Assembly (NCBI RefSeq): GCF_003576245.1
Contig: NZ_QWGA01000008.1
Span: 310,001 to 374,000 of the forward strand
Direction: 5' to 3'
DNA from: Henriciella algicola
GTDB lineage: Bacteria > Pseudomonadota > Alphaproteobacteria > Caulobacterales > Hyphomonadaceae
DNA: 64,000 bases
The position numbers and the translations under genes were made by a program. Positions 51,812-60,690 of the stretch are shown piece by piece; the first letter of the stretch is position 1; each line of letters begins with the position of its first letter. The notes under the pieces are model-generated. The model ran no database searches. It was not told the DNA's origin and saw nothing but the letters and a program-made list of their open reading frames with translations.

Positions 51812-52501
51812 ATGCTGAGCGGCCGCCCCGAGCCGCTTTTCAACAGGCTGCCGCCCGTCGTGCTGATGCTGACGGCGATCATCACGATCGCGTCGACCGT
51901 TCAGATCCTGTCGCAATCCCAGCTTTTCCTAGATCGCTGGATCGCGGCCTGGATGTTCGATGCAGGCGCGATTGCTGGTGGGCCTGAGTTTGACGGCGTC
52001 TATCGCCCGCTCGGCAACATCGCGCCGCTCATTCTGCACGTCTTCCTGCATGGCGGCATCTTTCACCTGGCGATGAACATGATGGCGCTTGTCGCCTTCG
52101 GCCCGCCCGTGGCGATTGCGCTTGGGATTGACCGGAAAGGCGCCTTTGCCTTCCTGCTTTTCTTTGCAGGCTGCGCCATCTCCGGCGCGCTCTTCCAGAT
52201 CGGGTGGAGTGAGTTCACAGGCCAGTCAGAGCTGGCCATCGGCGCTTCATCGGCGCTTTCAGGCTTCATTCCTGCGGTTGGATGGCTTCGCGGCGGCCTC
52301 AAAGGCGCTGTGCGCATTTCCGTGCCCTGGATCGTGATCAACATCGTTATCGCCGTCGTCGGCGAGTTCATGGCCTCGATCATCGGAATCAGGCTTGCCT
52401 GGGCGGCTCATATTGGCGGCGTTGCGGGCGGTATCGTGCTCTTCCCGCTCATGCTGGCGGTGTTCAATACGCGCCTCTGGCGGCTGGTAAAGCGTCTCTA
52501 A
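51812..52501 (+). CDS. rhomboid-family intramembrane serine protease
   Basis: 229 residues from the ATG at 51812; a GTG at 51788 is also in frame. About six membrane segments. Catalytic elements: the HGGIFHLAMNMMAL stretch, the Ser in ELAIGASSALSGF (GxSx) and the His in AWAAHIGGVAGG, forming the Ser-His dyad. Cleaves substrates in the membrane; the substrates here are unknown. A hairpin (52503-52545) follows the stop. Confidence 0.88.
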   Translation: MLSGRPEPLFNRLPPVVLMLTAIITIASTVQILSQSQLFLDRWIAAWMFDAGAIAGGPEFDGVYRPLGNIAPLILHVFLHGGIFHLAMNMMALVAFGPPVAIALGIDRKGAFAFLLFFAGCAISGALFQIGWSEFTGQSELAIGASSALSGFIPAVGWLRGGLKGAVRISVPWIVINIVIAVVGEFMASIIGIRLAWAAHIGGVAGGIVLFPLMLAVFNTRLWRLVKRL

Positions 52502-52502
52502 A

Positions 52503-52545
52503 GCAAGTTCGGAGCAAACGGCATCGTTTGCGAACGGATACTTGC
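52503..52545. terminator. hairpin between converging rhomboid and NadQ genes
   Basis: GCAAACG-gcat-CGTTTGC (52514-52531) is nested in an outer GCAAGT (52503-52508)/ACTTGC (52540-52545) pair. It lies between two converging genes and may stop both, although there is no clear T-run. Confidence 0.5.
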
Positions 52546-52562
52546 GCCAAGCGAGGACCTTT

Positions 52563-53510
52563 CTACGGTTCGCGCCGCAGCGCCGGGGCAGCAATGCCGA
52601 TCGCTGCGCTTTTCCTCACGCGTTCACGCATGAAGCGGTAAAGCTCTGCCGGGCGCCCGCCAGTGCCTGCCTTCATCTCACCCGTGCCGCAGACCAGCCC
52701 CGTGCGATCCAGCGCGCGGCGGAAGTTCTGCTTGTGCAGTGACAGGCCGAGTAGGCCTTCGCAGGCGATCTGAAGGTCTGACAGGGTGAAACGGTCAGGC
52801 ATCAGTTCGAAGACGACCGGCCGGTAGCGGATCTTGCCGCGCAGGCGCTCCATCGCGGTCGCCAGGATACGGCGGTGGTCCGACGCCATCGGCTCCCCTA
52901 GGCGGACATCAGGCAGCGGCAGGTCCGCATCGCGCGCGCACTCGATCACGAGGCCTGCCTCATAGAGCAGCTCATAGCGCTCCAGCACGCGGTCCTCGCT
53001 CCAATCCTGACCATTGAGGCCGAAGGCGAGGTCGATCCGTGTGCGGCGCGAATCAGAGCCTGCAGCCCAGGTCGCAAGGCGCGGCGCGATTTCGCGGTCG
53101 ATGAGGTCCGGGCGGCCGGTGCGATGGTCTTCCCATGGGAAATGGCTGTACCAGCCGCGCCACTGTGCCTCGAGCCGGTCCGGCAAGCGCTGCTGGTCCG
53201 GTGTCAGGGCAAGATAGCCGACCGATACGACGCGCGCATCTGCCGGGGCATCGGCAAGCGTCGCTTCAGGCGTTTCGCGGTCGCGGTCACCGAAGGTATA
53301 CAGCTGCTCGACGTAACCAAGGTCAAAGCCGGTCTGCTCCCGCACCCAGCCGCGCAGGGCTATCTCGAAGGTACGGTGGCCTTCCGGGTCGAATGTACCG
53401 AATGGCAGGCCGCCAAGCCCGCCATCGCGGCGCGTAACGAGGACGCGCGGCGTGTCGCCGTCGCAGGCGACGATCACGACCGAAAGACCGATGATCAGCG
53501 GGATCGCCAT
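52563..53510 (-). CDS. NadQ-type NAD biosynthesis regulator (Nudix domain plus winged helix)
   Basis: 315 residues. N-terminal ~150 residues form a Nudix-like fold (SVVIVACDGDTPRVLVTRRD, GWVREQTGFDLGYVEQLY). The Nudix box is degenerate, so catalysis is unlikely. The C-terminal part (~220-300) is a winged helix: RFTLSDLQIACEGLLGLSLH, KQNFRRALDRTGLV and GGRPAELYRF. This is the layout of the alphaproteobacterial NAD regulator NadQ (COG4111), which represses NAD synthesis genes. It joins an HD hydrolase with a TGATG overlap (1 bp). No nad gene lies in the window. Confidence 0.7.
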   Translation of the reverse strand: MAIPLIIGLSVVIVACDGDTPRVLVTRRDGGLGGLPFGTFDPEGHRTFEIALRGWVREQTGFDLGYVEQLYTFGDRDRETPEATLADAPADARVVSVGYLALTPDQQRLPDRLEAQWRGWYSHFPWEDHRTGRPDLIDREIAPRLATWAAGSDSRRTRIDLAFGLNGQDWSEDRVLERYELLYEAGLVIECARDADLPLPDVRLGEPMASDHRRILATAMERLRGKIRYRPVVFELMPDRFTLSDLQIACEGLLGLSLHKQNFRRALDRTGLVCGTGEMKAGTGGRPAELYRFMRERVRKSAAIGIAAPALRREP

Positions 53511-54136
53511 CAGGCCGCGCGCTCCATCTCATGCAGCAGTGTCTCATGCCGGGCGACAAAAGCGGCCTGCGCCTTCGTCGGTGCGCAGGGCGCAAGCTCC
53601 AACGTAATGCCTTCGGGCGGCTTTCCGAAGAAGCGGTCTGCCTCATCGGTGGAAAAGCCAGCCAGCTGCGTCGCCTCATACCAGGCGCAGATATGATCGG
53701 CCCGCTTGATCAGCTTTTTCAGCTTGGCAGGCAGGCGTGCTGGCAGGCCAAAGCGGACATGGATCGCCTCGGTCAGGCGGTTCTCAATATCTTTATAGCC
53801 ATCGCCAAGCACCGTCTTGAATGGGGAGATCATGTCCCCGATCACATATTCGGCGGCGTCATGGTGCAGCGCCATCAGCCGGTCAGCGGCAGGCAAGGCA
53901 GGCTCCAGCTGGCCGCAGATCTGTTCGACGATGACGCTGTGTTCGGCGACGGAAAAGGCATGGTCGCCAAGCGTCTGGCCGTTCCAGCGCGCAACCCTTG
54001 CAAGGCCATGCGCAATGTCATCGACTTCGATGTCCACGGGCGAGGGATCAAGCAGGTCCAGCCGCCGGCCGGACAGCATGCGTTGCCAGACGCGGGCTGG
54101 CGCTTTCTTCGAGGTTGTTGAGGGGCGGGAACTCAT
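53510..54136 (-). CDS. HD-domain (YfbR-like) phosphohydrolase
   Basis: 208 residues from the ATG at 54136 (MSSRPSTTSKKAPARVWQRM). The HD motif is in GDHAFSVAEHSVIV (His) and LMALHHDAAEYVIGDMISPF (HD), and a later RADHICAWYEATQLAG supplies an Asp. YfbR-like enzymes dephosphorylate 5'-deoxynucleotides. Overlap with the NadQ-type gene suggests a link with nucleotide or NAD metabolism. Confidence 0.8.
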   Translation of the reverse strand: MSSRPSTTSKKAPARVWQRMLSGRRLDLLDPSPVDIEVDDIAHGLARVARWNGQTLGDHAFSVAEHSVIVEQICGQLEPALPAADRLMALHHDAAEYVIGDMISPFKTVLGDGYKDIENRLTEAIHVRFGLPARLPAKLKKLIKRADHICAWYEATQLAGFSTDEADRFFGKPPEGITLELAPCAPTKAQAAFVARHETLLHEMERAA

Positions 54137-54290
54137 GTCGTCTATGTATACATCTGCCTGACAGGGTAAAGAAAACGCCTCATTTCGCTTACGAACTGCC
54201 CCGTTCTTGCCGCGAACTGGTGAGACCTCGTTAAGGCCTCTCCGGCATAAACACACTCAAAGACAACGGCAAAGCCGAGGCGGAGTGATT

Positions 54291-54434
54291 ATGGTGGATA
54301 TGGTGATGCATGCGGCGGAGAACGCGCTCGCACCGTGGTGGGTACTGGCTGGGGCGGCACTGATCATAACGGTCGAGGCCGCCCGCAGCTGCAAGTCCAT
54401 TCTCTGGAGTGACCTCGGCGACGACGAGGACTAG
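54291..54434 (+). CDS. small one-pass membrane protein
   Basis: 47 residues from the ATG at 54291, preceded by GGCGGAG 5-8 bases upstream. One hydrophobic segment (APWWVLAGAALIITVEAA) flanked by an N-terminal MVDMVMHAAENAL and an acidic tail SCKSILWSDLGDDED. The frame upstream lacks coding character, so the short form is preferred. Unknown function; the size and layout fit a small membrane regulator. Confidence 0.55.
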   Translation: MVDMVMHAAENALAPWWVLAGAALIITVEAARSCKSILWSDLGDDED

Positions 54435-54435
54435 A

Positions 54436-54460
54436 GCGTTTCCGACTTCGCCGGAAACGC
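54436..54460. repeat. hairpin after the small membrane gene
   Basis: GCGTTTCCG-acttcgc-CGGAAACGC, a perfect 9-bp stem, directly follows the stop at 54434. Similar AGCGTTTCCG palindromes are common extragenic elements in alphaproteobacteria; it may act as a terminator. Confidence 0.55.
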
Positions 54461-54519
54461 GGAAGCGAGCAAGGCGAGCCCGGCGCGAATGCGCCGCCCC
54501 CGCTGAAAGCGGAATTGGT

Positions 54520-55392
54520 CTAGGTGTTGACCGGCTCGCGGTTAAACTTGCCAGCCTGATAGTCGACAATCGCCTGCCTGATTTCAGCTTCAGTATTCAT
54601 CACGAACGGCCCGTGCGCGACGACGGGCGCCCCGATCGGGTCTGCATGACCGTAAAGAAGATAGCCGCCATCAGGCGCGCTCACTTCAATCGCGTCGCCA
54701 TCATCACTGAACTCAACCAGTTCGAACTTCTCGGCGCGCGTATCGCCAAGCGAAACCGCGCCCCTCACGACATAGAAGAAAACATTCCGTCCCTTCGGCG
54801 CGGGCAGGGTGATCTTGCCTCCTGGCGGCAGGTCGACCATCGACATCATCACGCCGGTCAGTGAAACGACTGGCCCGCTCTTGCCATCGAAGGCGCCAGA
54901 GACGAGGTGCAGCTTCGCGCCGCCGTCTGCTTCAATCGACGGGATGTCCGGTGACTGAAGGCCGGTATAGCGGGGCGTCGTCATCTTCAGCTCTGGCGGC
55001 AGGTTCACCCAGAGCTGCAGGATTTCCATATCGCCGCCATCCCGCTTGAATTCCGGCGGCGACAGCTCTGCGTGGATGAGGCCAGAGCCTGCGGTCATCC
55101 ACTGCACCCCGCCTGCATGGATCACGCTTTCATGCCCGCCCGTATCCATATGGGCGAGGCTGCCTTCAAGGATGAAGGTGACCGTCTCGAAGCCGCGATG
55201 CGGGTGCGGGCCGAAAGGCAGGCCGTTATTGCCAGCCTTGTAGAGCTGCGGCCCATGATGGTTAAGAAAAAGGAATGGGTCGACCTGGTCCAGCCCCCGG
55301 TTCGGCACCGGGCGGCGGGTTATCAGGTCGGAAATATCGTCTCTATGGGCGCTGTGTTTCGCCTTGATCGTGCGTGCTGTCATGGCCCGCAT
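54520..55392 (-). CDS. pirin-family protein
   Basis: 290 residues, bicupin pirin fold. Metal ligands are seen in GPHPHRGFETVTFILEGSLA (two His) and SGLIHAELS (His and Glu). The C-terminal cupin is NVFFYVVRGAVSLGDT. Pirins act as quercetinase-like dioxygenases or metal-dependent regulators. A start at 55383 is also possible. It lies 9 bp from the upstream ketoacyl synthase stop and may be co-transcribed. Confidence 0.9.
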   Translation of the reverse strand: MRAMTARTIKAKHSAHRDDISDLITRRPVPNRGLDQVDPFLFLNHHGPQLYKAGNNGLPFGPHPHRGFETVTFILEGSLAHMDTGGHESVIHAGGVQWMTAGSGLIHAELSPPEFKRDGGDMEILQLWVNLPPELKMTTPRYTGLQSPDIPSIEADGGAKLHLVSGAFDGKSGPVVSLTGVMMSMVDLPPGGKITLPAPKGRNVFFYVVRGAVSLGDTRAEKFELVEFSDDGDAIEVSAPDGGYLLYGHADPIGAPVVAHGPFVMNTEAEIRQAIVDYQAGKFNREPVNT

Positions 55393-55401
55393 GTAGGGCG
55401 G

Positions 55402-56520
55402 TCAGGCGACCTTTTCCACAAAGACTGTGCCTGCCGAATAGCCCGCGCCGAAAGAGCAGATGAGGCCCTTTTCCCCGGCCTTGAAGTCGGCCGAATGCTT
55501 GTGGAAAGCGATGATCGAACCGGCAGAAGACGTGTTGGCGTATTCGTCGAGGACAGTCGGGCTTTCATCCTCACTGGCCTCATGTCCGAGTACCTTGGTC
55601 GAGATGAGCCTGTTCATGTTCGCATTGGCCTGGTGGAGCCAGAGCCGCTTCAGCTCGTCCGACTTGAGGTCGAGGCGCGTCAGCTCCGACAGGATCATCT
55701 CTGACACCATCGGCACGACTTCCTTGAAGACCTTGCGGCCTTCCTGGATGAAAAGCTTGTCGGCCTTGCCTTCGCCGGACGGGTCCGCCCGGTTCAGGAA
55801 GCCAAAGTTGTTGCGGATATTGTTGGAGAACTTGGTCTTGAGATGCGTGCCGAGGATCTTCCAGTGCTGGGCAGGTGCGACCTCTTCGGCTTCAATCAGC
55901 ACCGCCGTGGCGACATCGCCAAAGATGAAGTGGCTGTCGCGATCGGTCCAGTTGAGGTGGCCGGAGGTAATCTCCGGATTGACCATCAGCACGGACTTCG
56001 CATGGCCCGCACGAACAAAGTCAGCGGCCGTCTGGATGCCGAACGTCGCCGATGAACAGGCGACATTCATGTCGAAGGAGAAGCCTTCGATGCCAAGCGC
56101 TTCCTGGACTTCAATCGCCATCGCCGGATAGGCGCGCTGCATGTTTGAGGCGGCGCAGATGACGGCGTCCACGTCTTTCGGATCACGGCCAGCGGTTTCG
56201 AGCGCCTGTTTGGCGGCTTTCACCGCGATCTCGGCGAGGATCGAAATCTCATCATTGGAGCGTTCGGGGATGTTCGGACGCATGACAGCCGGGTCCACGA
56301 CGCCGGACTTGTCGACGACATAGCGCGACTTGATGCCGGAGGCCTTCTCGATGAATTCGACATTCGAGTGGGTCTTGGCTTCCAGCGTGCCGGCTTCGAT
56401 CTCGGCCTTGTTCGCCTCGTTCCAGCGGTCGGCCCAGGCGTTGTAGCTTTCGACCAGTTCAGCATTCGTGACGGTATGCGGCGGCGTCCAGAGACCGGTC
56501 GCGGAAATGACGGGTGTCAT
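55402..56520 (-). CDS. beta-ketoacyl-ACP synthase III-like protein
   Basis: 372 residues from the ATG at 56520 with a strong GGGAGG site. Thiolase-fold condensing enzyme with the FabH catalytic triad: Cys in MNVACSSATFGIQTAADF, His in RLWLHQANANMNRL, Asn in VLDEYANTSSAGSI. It is longer than E. coli FabH (about 317) with an insert around residues 20-50 (NAWADRWNEANKAEIEAGTL). It should start acyl-chain synthesis or make a beta-keto acyl product; the primer is unknown. No acp or fab gene lies beside it. Confidence 0.88.
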   Translation of the reverse strand: MTPVISATGLWTPPHTVTNAELVESYNAWADRWNEANKAEIEAGTLEAKTHSNVEFIEKASGIKSRYVVDKSGVVDPAVMRPNIPERSNDEISILAEIAVKAAKQALETAGRDPKDVDAVICAASNMQRAYPAMAIEVQEALGIEGFSFDMNVACSSATFGIQTAADFVRAGHAKSVLMVNPEITSGHLNWTDRDSHFIFGDVATAVLIEAEEVAPAQHWKILGTHLKTKFSNNIRNNFGFLNRADPSGEGKADKLFIQEGRKVFKEVVPMVSEMILSELTRLDLKSDELKRLWLHQANANMNRLISTKVLGHEASEDESPTVLDEYANTSSAGSIIAFHKHSADFKAGEKGLICSFGAGYSAGTVFVEKVA

Positions 56521-56606
56521 TGAAATGTCCTCCCTGCGCACGCCCCTCGGTGCGTCAGACTTCTGTTTCAAATGAAATTAGACAGGCTTGCAGGCCGCGT
56601 CGACCT

Positions 56607-56831
56607 TTAAGGTGCGCTCGCGTCCTCGCGCTCTTTCTCTTCACGCTCGCGGCGGCGCTCCTCGCGCCACTGATCCTCGGCGCGTTCGGCCCGGTCGATG
56701 CAGTCGAGACGCTCGCGCGCGTCGACGATTTCATCGCACGCACTGCTATTGTCGAGATAGGTGCCGCCATAGTGCTCACAGCCAGCGAGAACCAGAAGCC
56801 CCGCCAAAGCTGCGCCAATCTTCGTTCTCAT
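56607..56831 (-). CDS. small lipoprotein
   Basis: 74 residues. Lipobox LLVLAGC near residue 18, then a mature part with Cys at 32 and 44 and a highly charged C-terminal helix (DRAERAEDQWREERRREREE). Stop/start overlap of 4 bp with tag, so it is translationally coupled to that DNA repair gene. Unknown function. Confidence 0.65.
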   Translation of the reverse strand: MRTKIGAALAGLLVLAGCEHYGGTYLDNSSACDEIVDARERLDCIDRAERAEDQWREERRREREEKEREDASAP

Positions 56832-57430
56832 GAGTGTAGCTCCTGTATCTCGCCGTGACGCGGGCAGCGCGTCTCATGATCGTTGACCATACCAACGGCC
56901 TGCATGAAGGCATAGACGATAACAGGCCCGCAGAACTTGAATCCGCGCGCCTTCAGCGCCTTGGCGATTTCCTCTGAAAGCGGCGTCTTGGCGGGCACTT
57001 CTGTGATCTCGCGCAGCTGGTTCACAATCGGCGCGCCGCCCGTAAAGCTCCAGAGCCATTCAGAAAAGTCCTCGCCCTTTTCCTGCATATCAAGGAAAGC
57101 GCGGGCATTGCCGATCGTCGCCTTGATCTTGGCCGGGCTGCGGATAATGCCCGGATTGCTCAAGGCTTTTTCGATGCGCTCCTGATCCCACATCGCGATC
57201 TGTTCGGGAATGAAGCTGTCGAACTCCTCGCGGATGGCGTCACGCTTTCGAAGGATGGTGATCCAGGATAGCCCCGCCTGCATGCCGTCGAGCTGCAGCT
57301 TCTCCCACAGGGCGCGCGGGTCGTACTCTGGCACGCCCCATTCGTGGTCATGATAGGCGCGGTAGAGCGCGTCTTCGGCCGGCGCCCAGCGGCAGGGCAG
57401 GGTCTCGTCGGATGAGAGATTCATGCCCAT
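56828..57430 (-). CDS. tag: DNA-3-methyladenine glycosylase I
   Basis: Removes 3-methyladenine from alkylated DNA. 200 residues. It has the N-terminal zinc/Trp signature LPCRWAPAEDALYRAYHDHE, EWGVPEYDPRALWEKL, LDGMQAGLSWITILRKRDA, and C-terminal ETRCPRHGEIQ. The start at 57430 is favoured by AGGAGA 9 bases upstream. Its neighbour downstream (4-bp overlap) is the small lipoprotein; upstream 12 bp is ygfZ. Confidence 0.95.
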   Translation of the reverse strand: MGMNLSSDETLPCRWAPAEDALYRAYHDHEWGVPEYDPRALWEKLQLDGMQAGLSWITILRKRDAIREEFDSFIPEQIAMWDQERIEKALSNPGIIRSPAKIKATIGNARAFLDMQEKGEDFSEWLWSFTGGAPIVNQLREITEVPAKTPLSEEIAKALKARGFKFCGPVIVYAFMQAVGMVNDHETRCPRHGEIQELHS

Positions 57431-57442
57431 GCAGTGCGTCTC

Positions 57443-58252
57443 CTAGTCTGTCTCGTTCTCGGCGAGGACGGCGGCGAGCTCTTCCTTTAGCCAGTCCGGC
57501 CCGAGGATACTCACCGGATTTCCTTCGACCGTCAGTGTATCGCCAGCCTTTGCGAGACGGTCAACGCGAACCGTGGCGAGCGCTTTGCCAGAGGTCGAAC
57601 TGCTGATCTCACCCACGGGCGTCTCACCCTCAAGGCTTTGACCTTTCTGGAGATTTTCACCCTGAATGATGATGGTGCGCTTGCGCAGCTTGCCGCGCCT
57701 GTGCATGCGCGAGACGACTTCCTGGCCGACAAAGCAGCCCTTTTTGAGGTCCACGCCGCCCTGCCGGTCCATGTTGATTTCCCATGGAAAGACTTCGCCG
57801 CCCTGAAAGTCGCGGCCCCATTCAGCGACGCCTGCCGGAATGCGGATGGCGTCCCAGTCCTCGTCGCTAATCGCTGGTGCTGAGCCGTCTTCAACAAAGG
57901 ACCGTTTCGGAAGCTCTGGCGAGCGGGGGTCGGCAGTGCCCTCATCGCCAATGGCGACGGCTTGTTTGCCATCGACATTGATCTCGACCTTGGCGCGAAG
58001 GCGGAACATCTGCAGGCGTTTGGAGAGGTCACCAACCGCGTGGGTCGCGACGTCGAGAAGCGCGCCAGCCTCTGTGCGGTGGGCAATGAAATCGGCGATG
58101 ACCTTGCCCTGCGGCGTCAGGAGGGCGCCATAACGCGCCTCGCCCGTCGCCCAGTCATGCGTGTTGTTCGTGACGAGGCGTTCGAGCAGGGCGATCGTGT
58201 CGGGACCGTCCAGAACGAGCACGGATCTGTCGGAAAGAATCTTTGTGTCCAT
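57443..58252 (-). CDS. ygfZ: YgfZ/IBA57-type folate-binding Fe-S assembly protein
   Basis: 269 residues related to the T-protein of the glycine cleavage system. YgfZ uses folate to help certain Fe-S enzymes. The family signature KKGCFVGQEVVSRMHRRGKL is present with its conserved Cys. It is upstream of tag, with which it is probably co-transcribed. Confidence 0.92.
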   Translation of the reverse strand: MDTKILSDRSVLVLDGPDTIALLERLVTNNTHDWATGEARYGALLTPQGKVIADFIAHRTEAGALLDVATHAVGDLSKRLQMFRLRAKVEINVDGKQAVAIGDEGTADPRSPELPKRSFVEDGSAPAISDEDWDAIRIPAGVAEWGRDFQGGEVFPWEINMDRQGGVDLKKGCFVGQEVVSRMHRRGKLRKRTIIIQGENLQKGQSLEGETPVGEISSSTSGKALATVRVDRLAKAGDTLTVEGNPVSILGPDWLKEELAAVLAENETD

Positions 58253-58349
58253 GCCCGCAGATTTAGGGTTTCCGACCGTATCCGCCAGCCCCGTCCCCGC
58301 ATTTGCACGGTGCAGTGACGGTGTACTGGCGGTGTATGGGCGGTGTTTT

Positions 58350-58898
58350 CTAGCCGCGCTGGCGGTAGCGGCCCGGAATAGCTGCGATAATCGCGGCCGC
58401 GAGCGCCGATTTGATCACCGCGCCGACAAGGAATGGCGCGACGCCTGCGAGGAAGGCCGCCTCTGCGCCAACCAGCGTCGAAAGCCATGCCCAGCCCGCG
58501 AGAAGGATCACGCCATGCAGGCCAAGAAAGCTCGCAAAGCGGCTGACATGACCGCGCGCGATCGTGCGGGCAGCGACACCCGCAAGATAACCTGCAACCG
58601 GGAAGGCGAGGAGGAAACCGGCCGTCGGGCCTGTGAAGGCCAGCAGCCCGGCCTTGCCACCAGAGAGAACGGGCAGGCCAAATGCGGCGAGCGCCAGCCA
58701 GGAGACGATCATCGCAAGACCCAAGCGCGGACCGGCCAGCGTGCCGACCAGAAGCACGGCCAGCGTCTGCATGGTGACAGGCACCGGCACCATGGGCACG
58801 GCGACATAGGAAGACGCCGTCAGGACACCGACCCCGGCGAGGAGAAGGGCGATCTGGCGGGTTGGGGCGAGGCGGTGTGTCATCGATGTGGTCTGCAT
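58350..58898 (-). CDS. bioY: biotin transporter BioY
   Basis: 182 residues with about six membrane segments. BioY is the substrate-binding S component of ECF-type biotin importers and can act alone in some bacteria. Family features: RLGLAMIVSWLALAAFGLPV, then GFLLAFPVAGYLAGVAARTI. No bioMN genes lie nearby. I saw no BirA or BioR operator in the upstream 170 bp. Confidence 0.92.
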   Translation of the reverse strand: MQTTSMTHRLAPTRQIALLLAGVGVLTASSYVAVPMVPVPVTMQTLAVLLVGTLAGPRLGLAMIVSWLALAAFGLPVLSGGKAGLLAFTGPTAGFLLAFPVAGYLAGVAARTIARGHVSRFASFLGLHGVILLAGWAWLSTLVGAEAAFLAGVAPFLVGAVIKSALAAAIIAAIPGRYRQRG

Positions 58899-59072
58899 GG
58901 GGGAGGCACGCTCATAGTTGTATTCATTATCGTTGGGCCGGGTGTGCGCCGGTGCGGCGGCGGGGTCAAGGCGGCGCCGGGACTTGCAAGCGGGGGCAGG
59001 GCAGCAAAGACTGGGCCTTCGACCTGCTGGCGATTCGCTTTGGAGCAGGTGAGCCTGAGGGAGCCCACGCCT

Positions 59073-59519
59073 TTGACGCCGAGAACTGTTCTCCTTCCGC
59101 TCGCGCTGCTGCTTTTTGCGTCTGGCTGCCAGGGCTACAAGACGCGCGGGGCGTGCGATGATGATGTCGATCGCCTGCAGGGCGCGATCCGCGATACGAC
59201 GACCTATCTCGACGCGCTTCGCCCGGAGCTACGCGCAGGCTTTGCGGAGCTACACGATTGTGACCGGATCAGTGAAGGCTGCGACGCCGAGACATGGCTG
59301 CTGCGGGCCCAGAACATGCAGCGCGCGCACCAGGATGTGCGCACCCGCTTTGCCCGCGCGGTCGAGCTCTGGTCGCCGGACGCCTGCGTGCCGCACCTGC
59401 AGAACTACACCCTCAGCCCGCCAGACCCGGCCACCTGGCGCGGCTATTTCTTCACCCTCGACGAGACCGGCGACCAGATCGATGAACTCGTCGACCGGTT
59501 TGAGCGCCGGGTGGGGTAG
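59073..59519 (+). CDS. Cys-rich lipoprotein of unknown function
   Basis: 148 residues if started at the TTG at 59073, which has GAGGGAG 9 bases upstream; a GTG at 59049 is also in frame. Lipobox LLFASGC at about residue 17. The mature part has several Cys residues (GACDDDVDRL, LHDCDRISEGCDAETW, DACVPHLQNY) that could form disulfides, and a coiled C terminus (GDQIDELVDRFERRVG). Not a family I recognise. The gap 58899-59072 before it holds the shared promoter region with bioY. Confidence 0.6.
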   Translation: MTPRTVLLPLALLLFASGCQGYKTRGACDDDVDRLQGAIRDTTTYLDALRPELRAGFAELHDCDRISEGCDAETWLLRAQNMQRAHQDVRTRFARAVELWSPDACVPHLQNYTLSPPDPATWRGYFFTLDETGDQIDELVDRFERRVG

Positions 59520-59621
59520 GGCGGCGTTGCAGTATTTATTTCCACACCCGGTTCTATCGAGTTTAGGTTGATCTGCTACGAGCAGAACTACTCTCCTTCC
59601 TGAGAGCAATCGGGAGCCTTA

Positions 59622-60428
59622 ATGAAACGATTGATTATCCTCGCGGTGCTGGCATTCGCGTCGCTGTTTTTGACTGCGCAGGCAAAGGCGTCGCCATATG
59701 GGCCACCTTGCGAGGCCGAGGACTACAACGCTTGTTACGCCGCAAAAATCTTGCGGTTCAAAAGCGACTTCGGTGTCCTTTCGCCGGAGCGCCCATTCGA
59801 TTTGTTCAGTCAGGCGTGTGAGCGGAACGATGCAGATGGTTGCTTTGGACTGGGGACAATGCTGCGCCGGGACTTTAGCAATGACAATTCGGATGCAAGC
59901 CTTCCCGAGAATGTTGAGGCTGTAACGCCTCTCGACCGAGATGCGGGACTTAGAGCTTACGAAAAGGCATGTGAACTGAACTCGGCGATGGGCTGCGCGA
60001 CCTATGGTGTCGAGTTGCTTGAAGACGCAGGTGGTGATTTCGAGGCGGCAACGCCTATTATCCAATCTAGCTTTTTGAGCGTCCTTAAGCGGTCTTGCCT
60101 GCTGGGCTGGTCGACGAGTTGTGAGACCTATCTCGATCAGGTCAGGCTTGTGAACACGGATGGCGAATGGCCATCGTCTTTCGCGTCGCTCTATGACGAT
60201 GAGTTCGATGTGGCGATGCAGCTGTGTGGGCCTGATGACCGTATGGCTTGTCACCAGGCGGCTGTTGCGAAGCTTATGAAGGCATTTGAGCCGGAAGGCA
60301 CCGATGCAGAAGGATATCAGGGCGCGCGGTTGCTCGTGGAAACGTGCGAGAATGGCTACGCTGAAAGCTGCGAACTCTGTACGAGGCTAGAGGACACTTG
60401 TGATCCTGAAACCTGGCCTGAGAATTAG
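59622..60428 (+). CDS. exported Cys-rich Sel1/HcpA-like protein
   Basis: 268 residues with a signal peptide (MKRLIILAVLAFASLFLTAQ, cleavage after AKA). Repeated C-x7-C units typical of disulfide-bridged Sel1/HcpA repeats are seen: CERNDADGCFGLG, CELNSAMGCATYG, CLLGWSTSCETY and CENGYAESCELC. Sel1-like exported proteins are scaffolds for protein-protein contacts. Base composition and codon use look more A/T-rich than the neighbours. A paralogous protein is at 62255, on the other side of the dihydroorotase. Confidence 0.75.
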   Translation: MKRLIILAVLAFASLFLTAQAKASPYGPPCEAEDYNACYAAKILRFKSDFGVLSPERPFDLFSQACERNDADGCFGLGTMLRRDFSNDNSDASLPENVEAVTPLDRDAGLRAYEKACELNSAMGCATYGVELLEDAGGDFEAATPIIQSSFLSVLKRSCLLGWSTSCETYLDQVRLVNTDGEWPSSFASLYDDEFDVAMQLCGPDDRMACHQAAVAKLMKAFEPEGTDAEGYQGARLLVETCENGYAESCELCTRLEDTCDPETWPEN

Positions 60429-60463
60429 GACTGGCAGATGGGACATTGATGACCGCGCTATTT

Positions 60464-60492
60464 TGGACCCCTGTCTTCACAGGGGTCTGCGG
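60464..60492. repeat. hairpin repeat, family B copy 2
   Basis: GACCCCTGT (60466-60474)-CTTC-ACAGGGGTC (60479-60487), followed by TGCGG. It matches the copy at 682-710 except that the pair next to the loop changes from C-G to T-A, on both arms, so the stem is preserved. Confidence 0.7.
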
Positions 60493-60690
60493 TAGTAGGT
60501 TTTTCGCCAGTTTTTATATGAGCCGTCACTCTCGATGAGCGTCAGCTCATCTGAGACTCCATCTCCGGTGTTCTGAACAGTGCGGTCACCTTGACGGCGG
60601 TCGCTGGACCCTCAGACCGCCTTTGGCGGTCGAGGGTGACGCAGGATGGGGACGGTGTGGTTTGTTTGGCAGTGTGGTGCGTAGGCTCGT

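Noticed and set aside
58161-59072. Long 5' part of an open frame running into the lipoprotein at 59073
   Set aside because: It is antisense to ygfZ and bioY; the lipoprotein signal peptide fixes the real start near its end.
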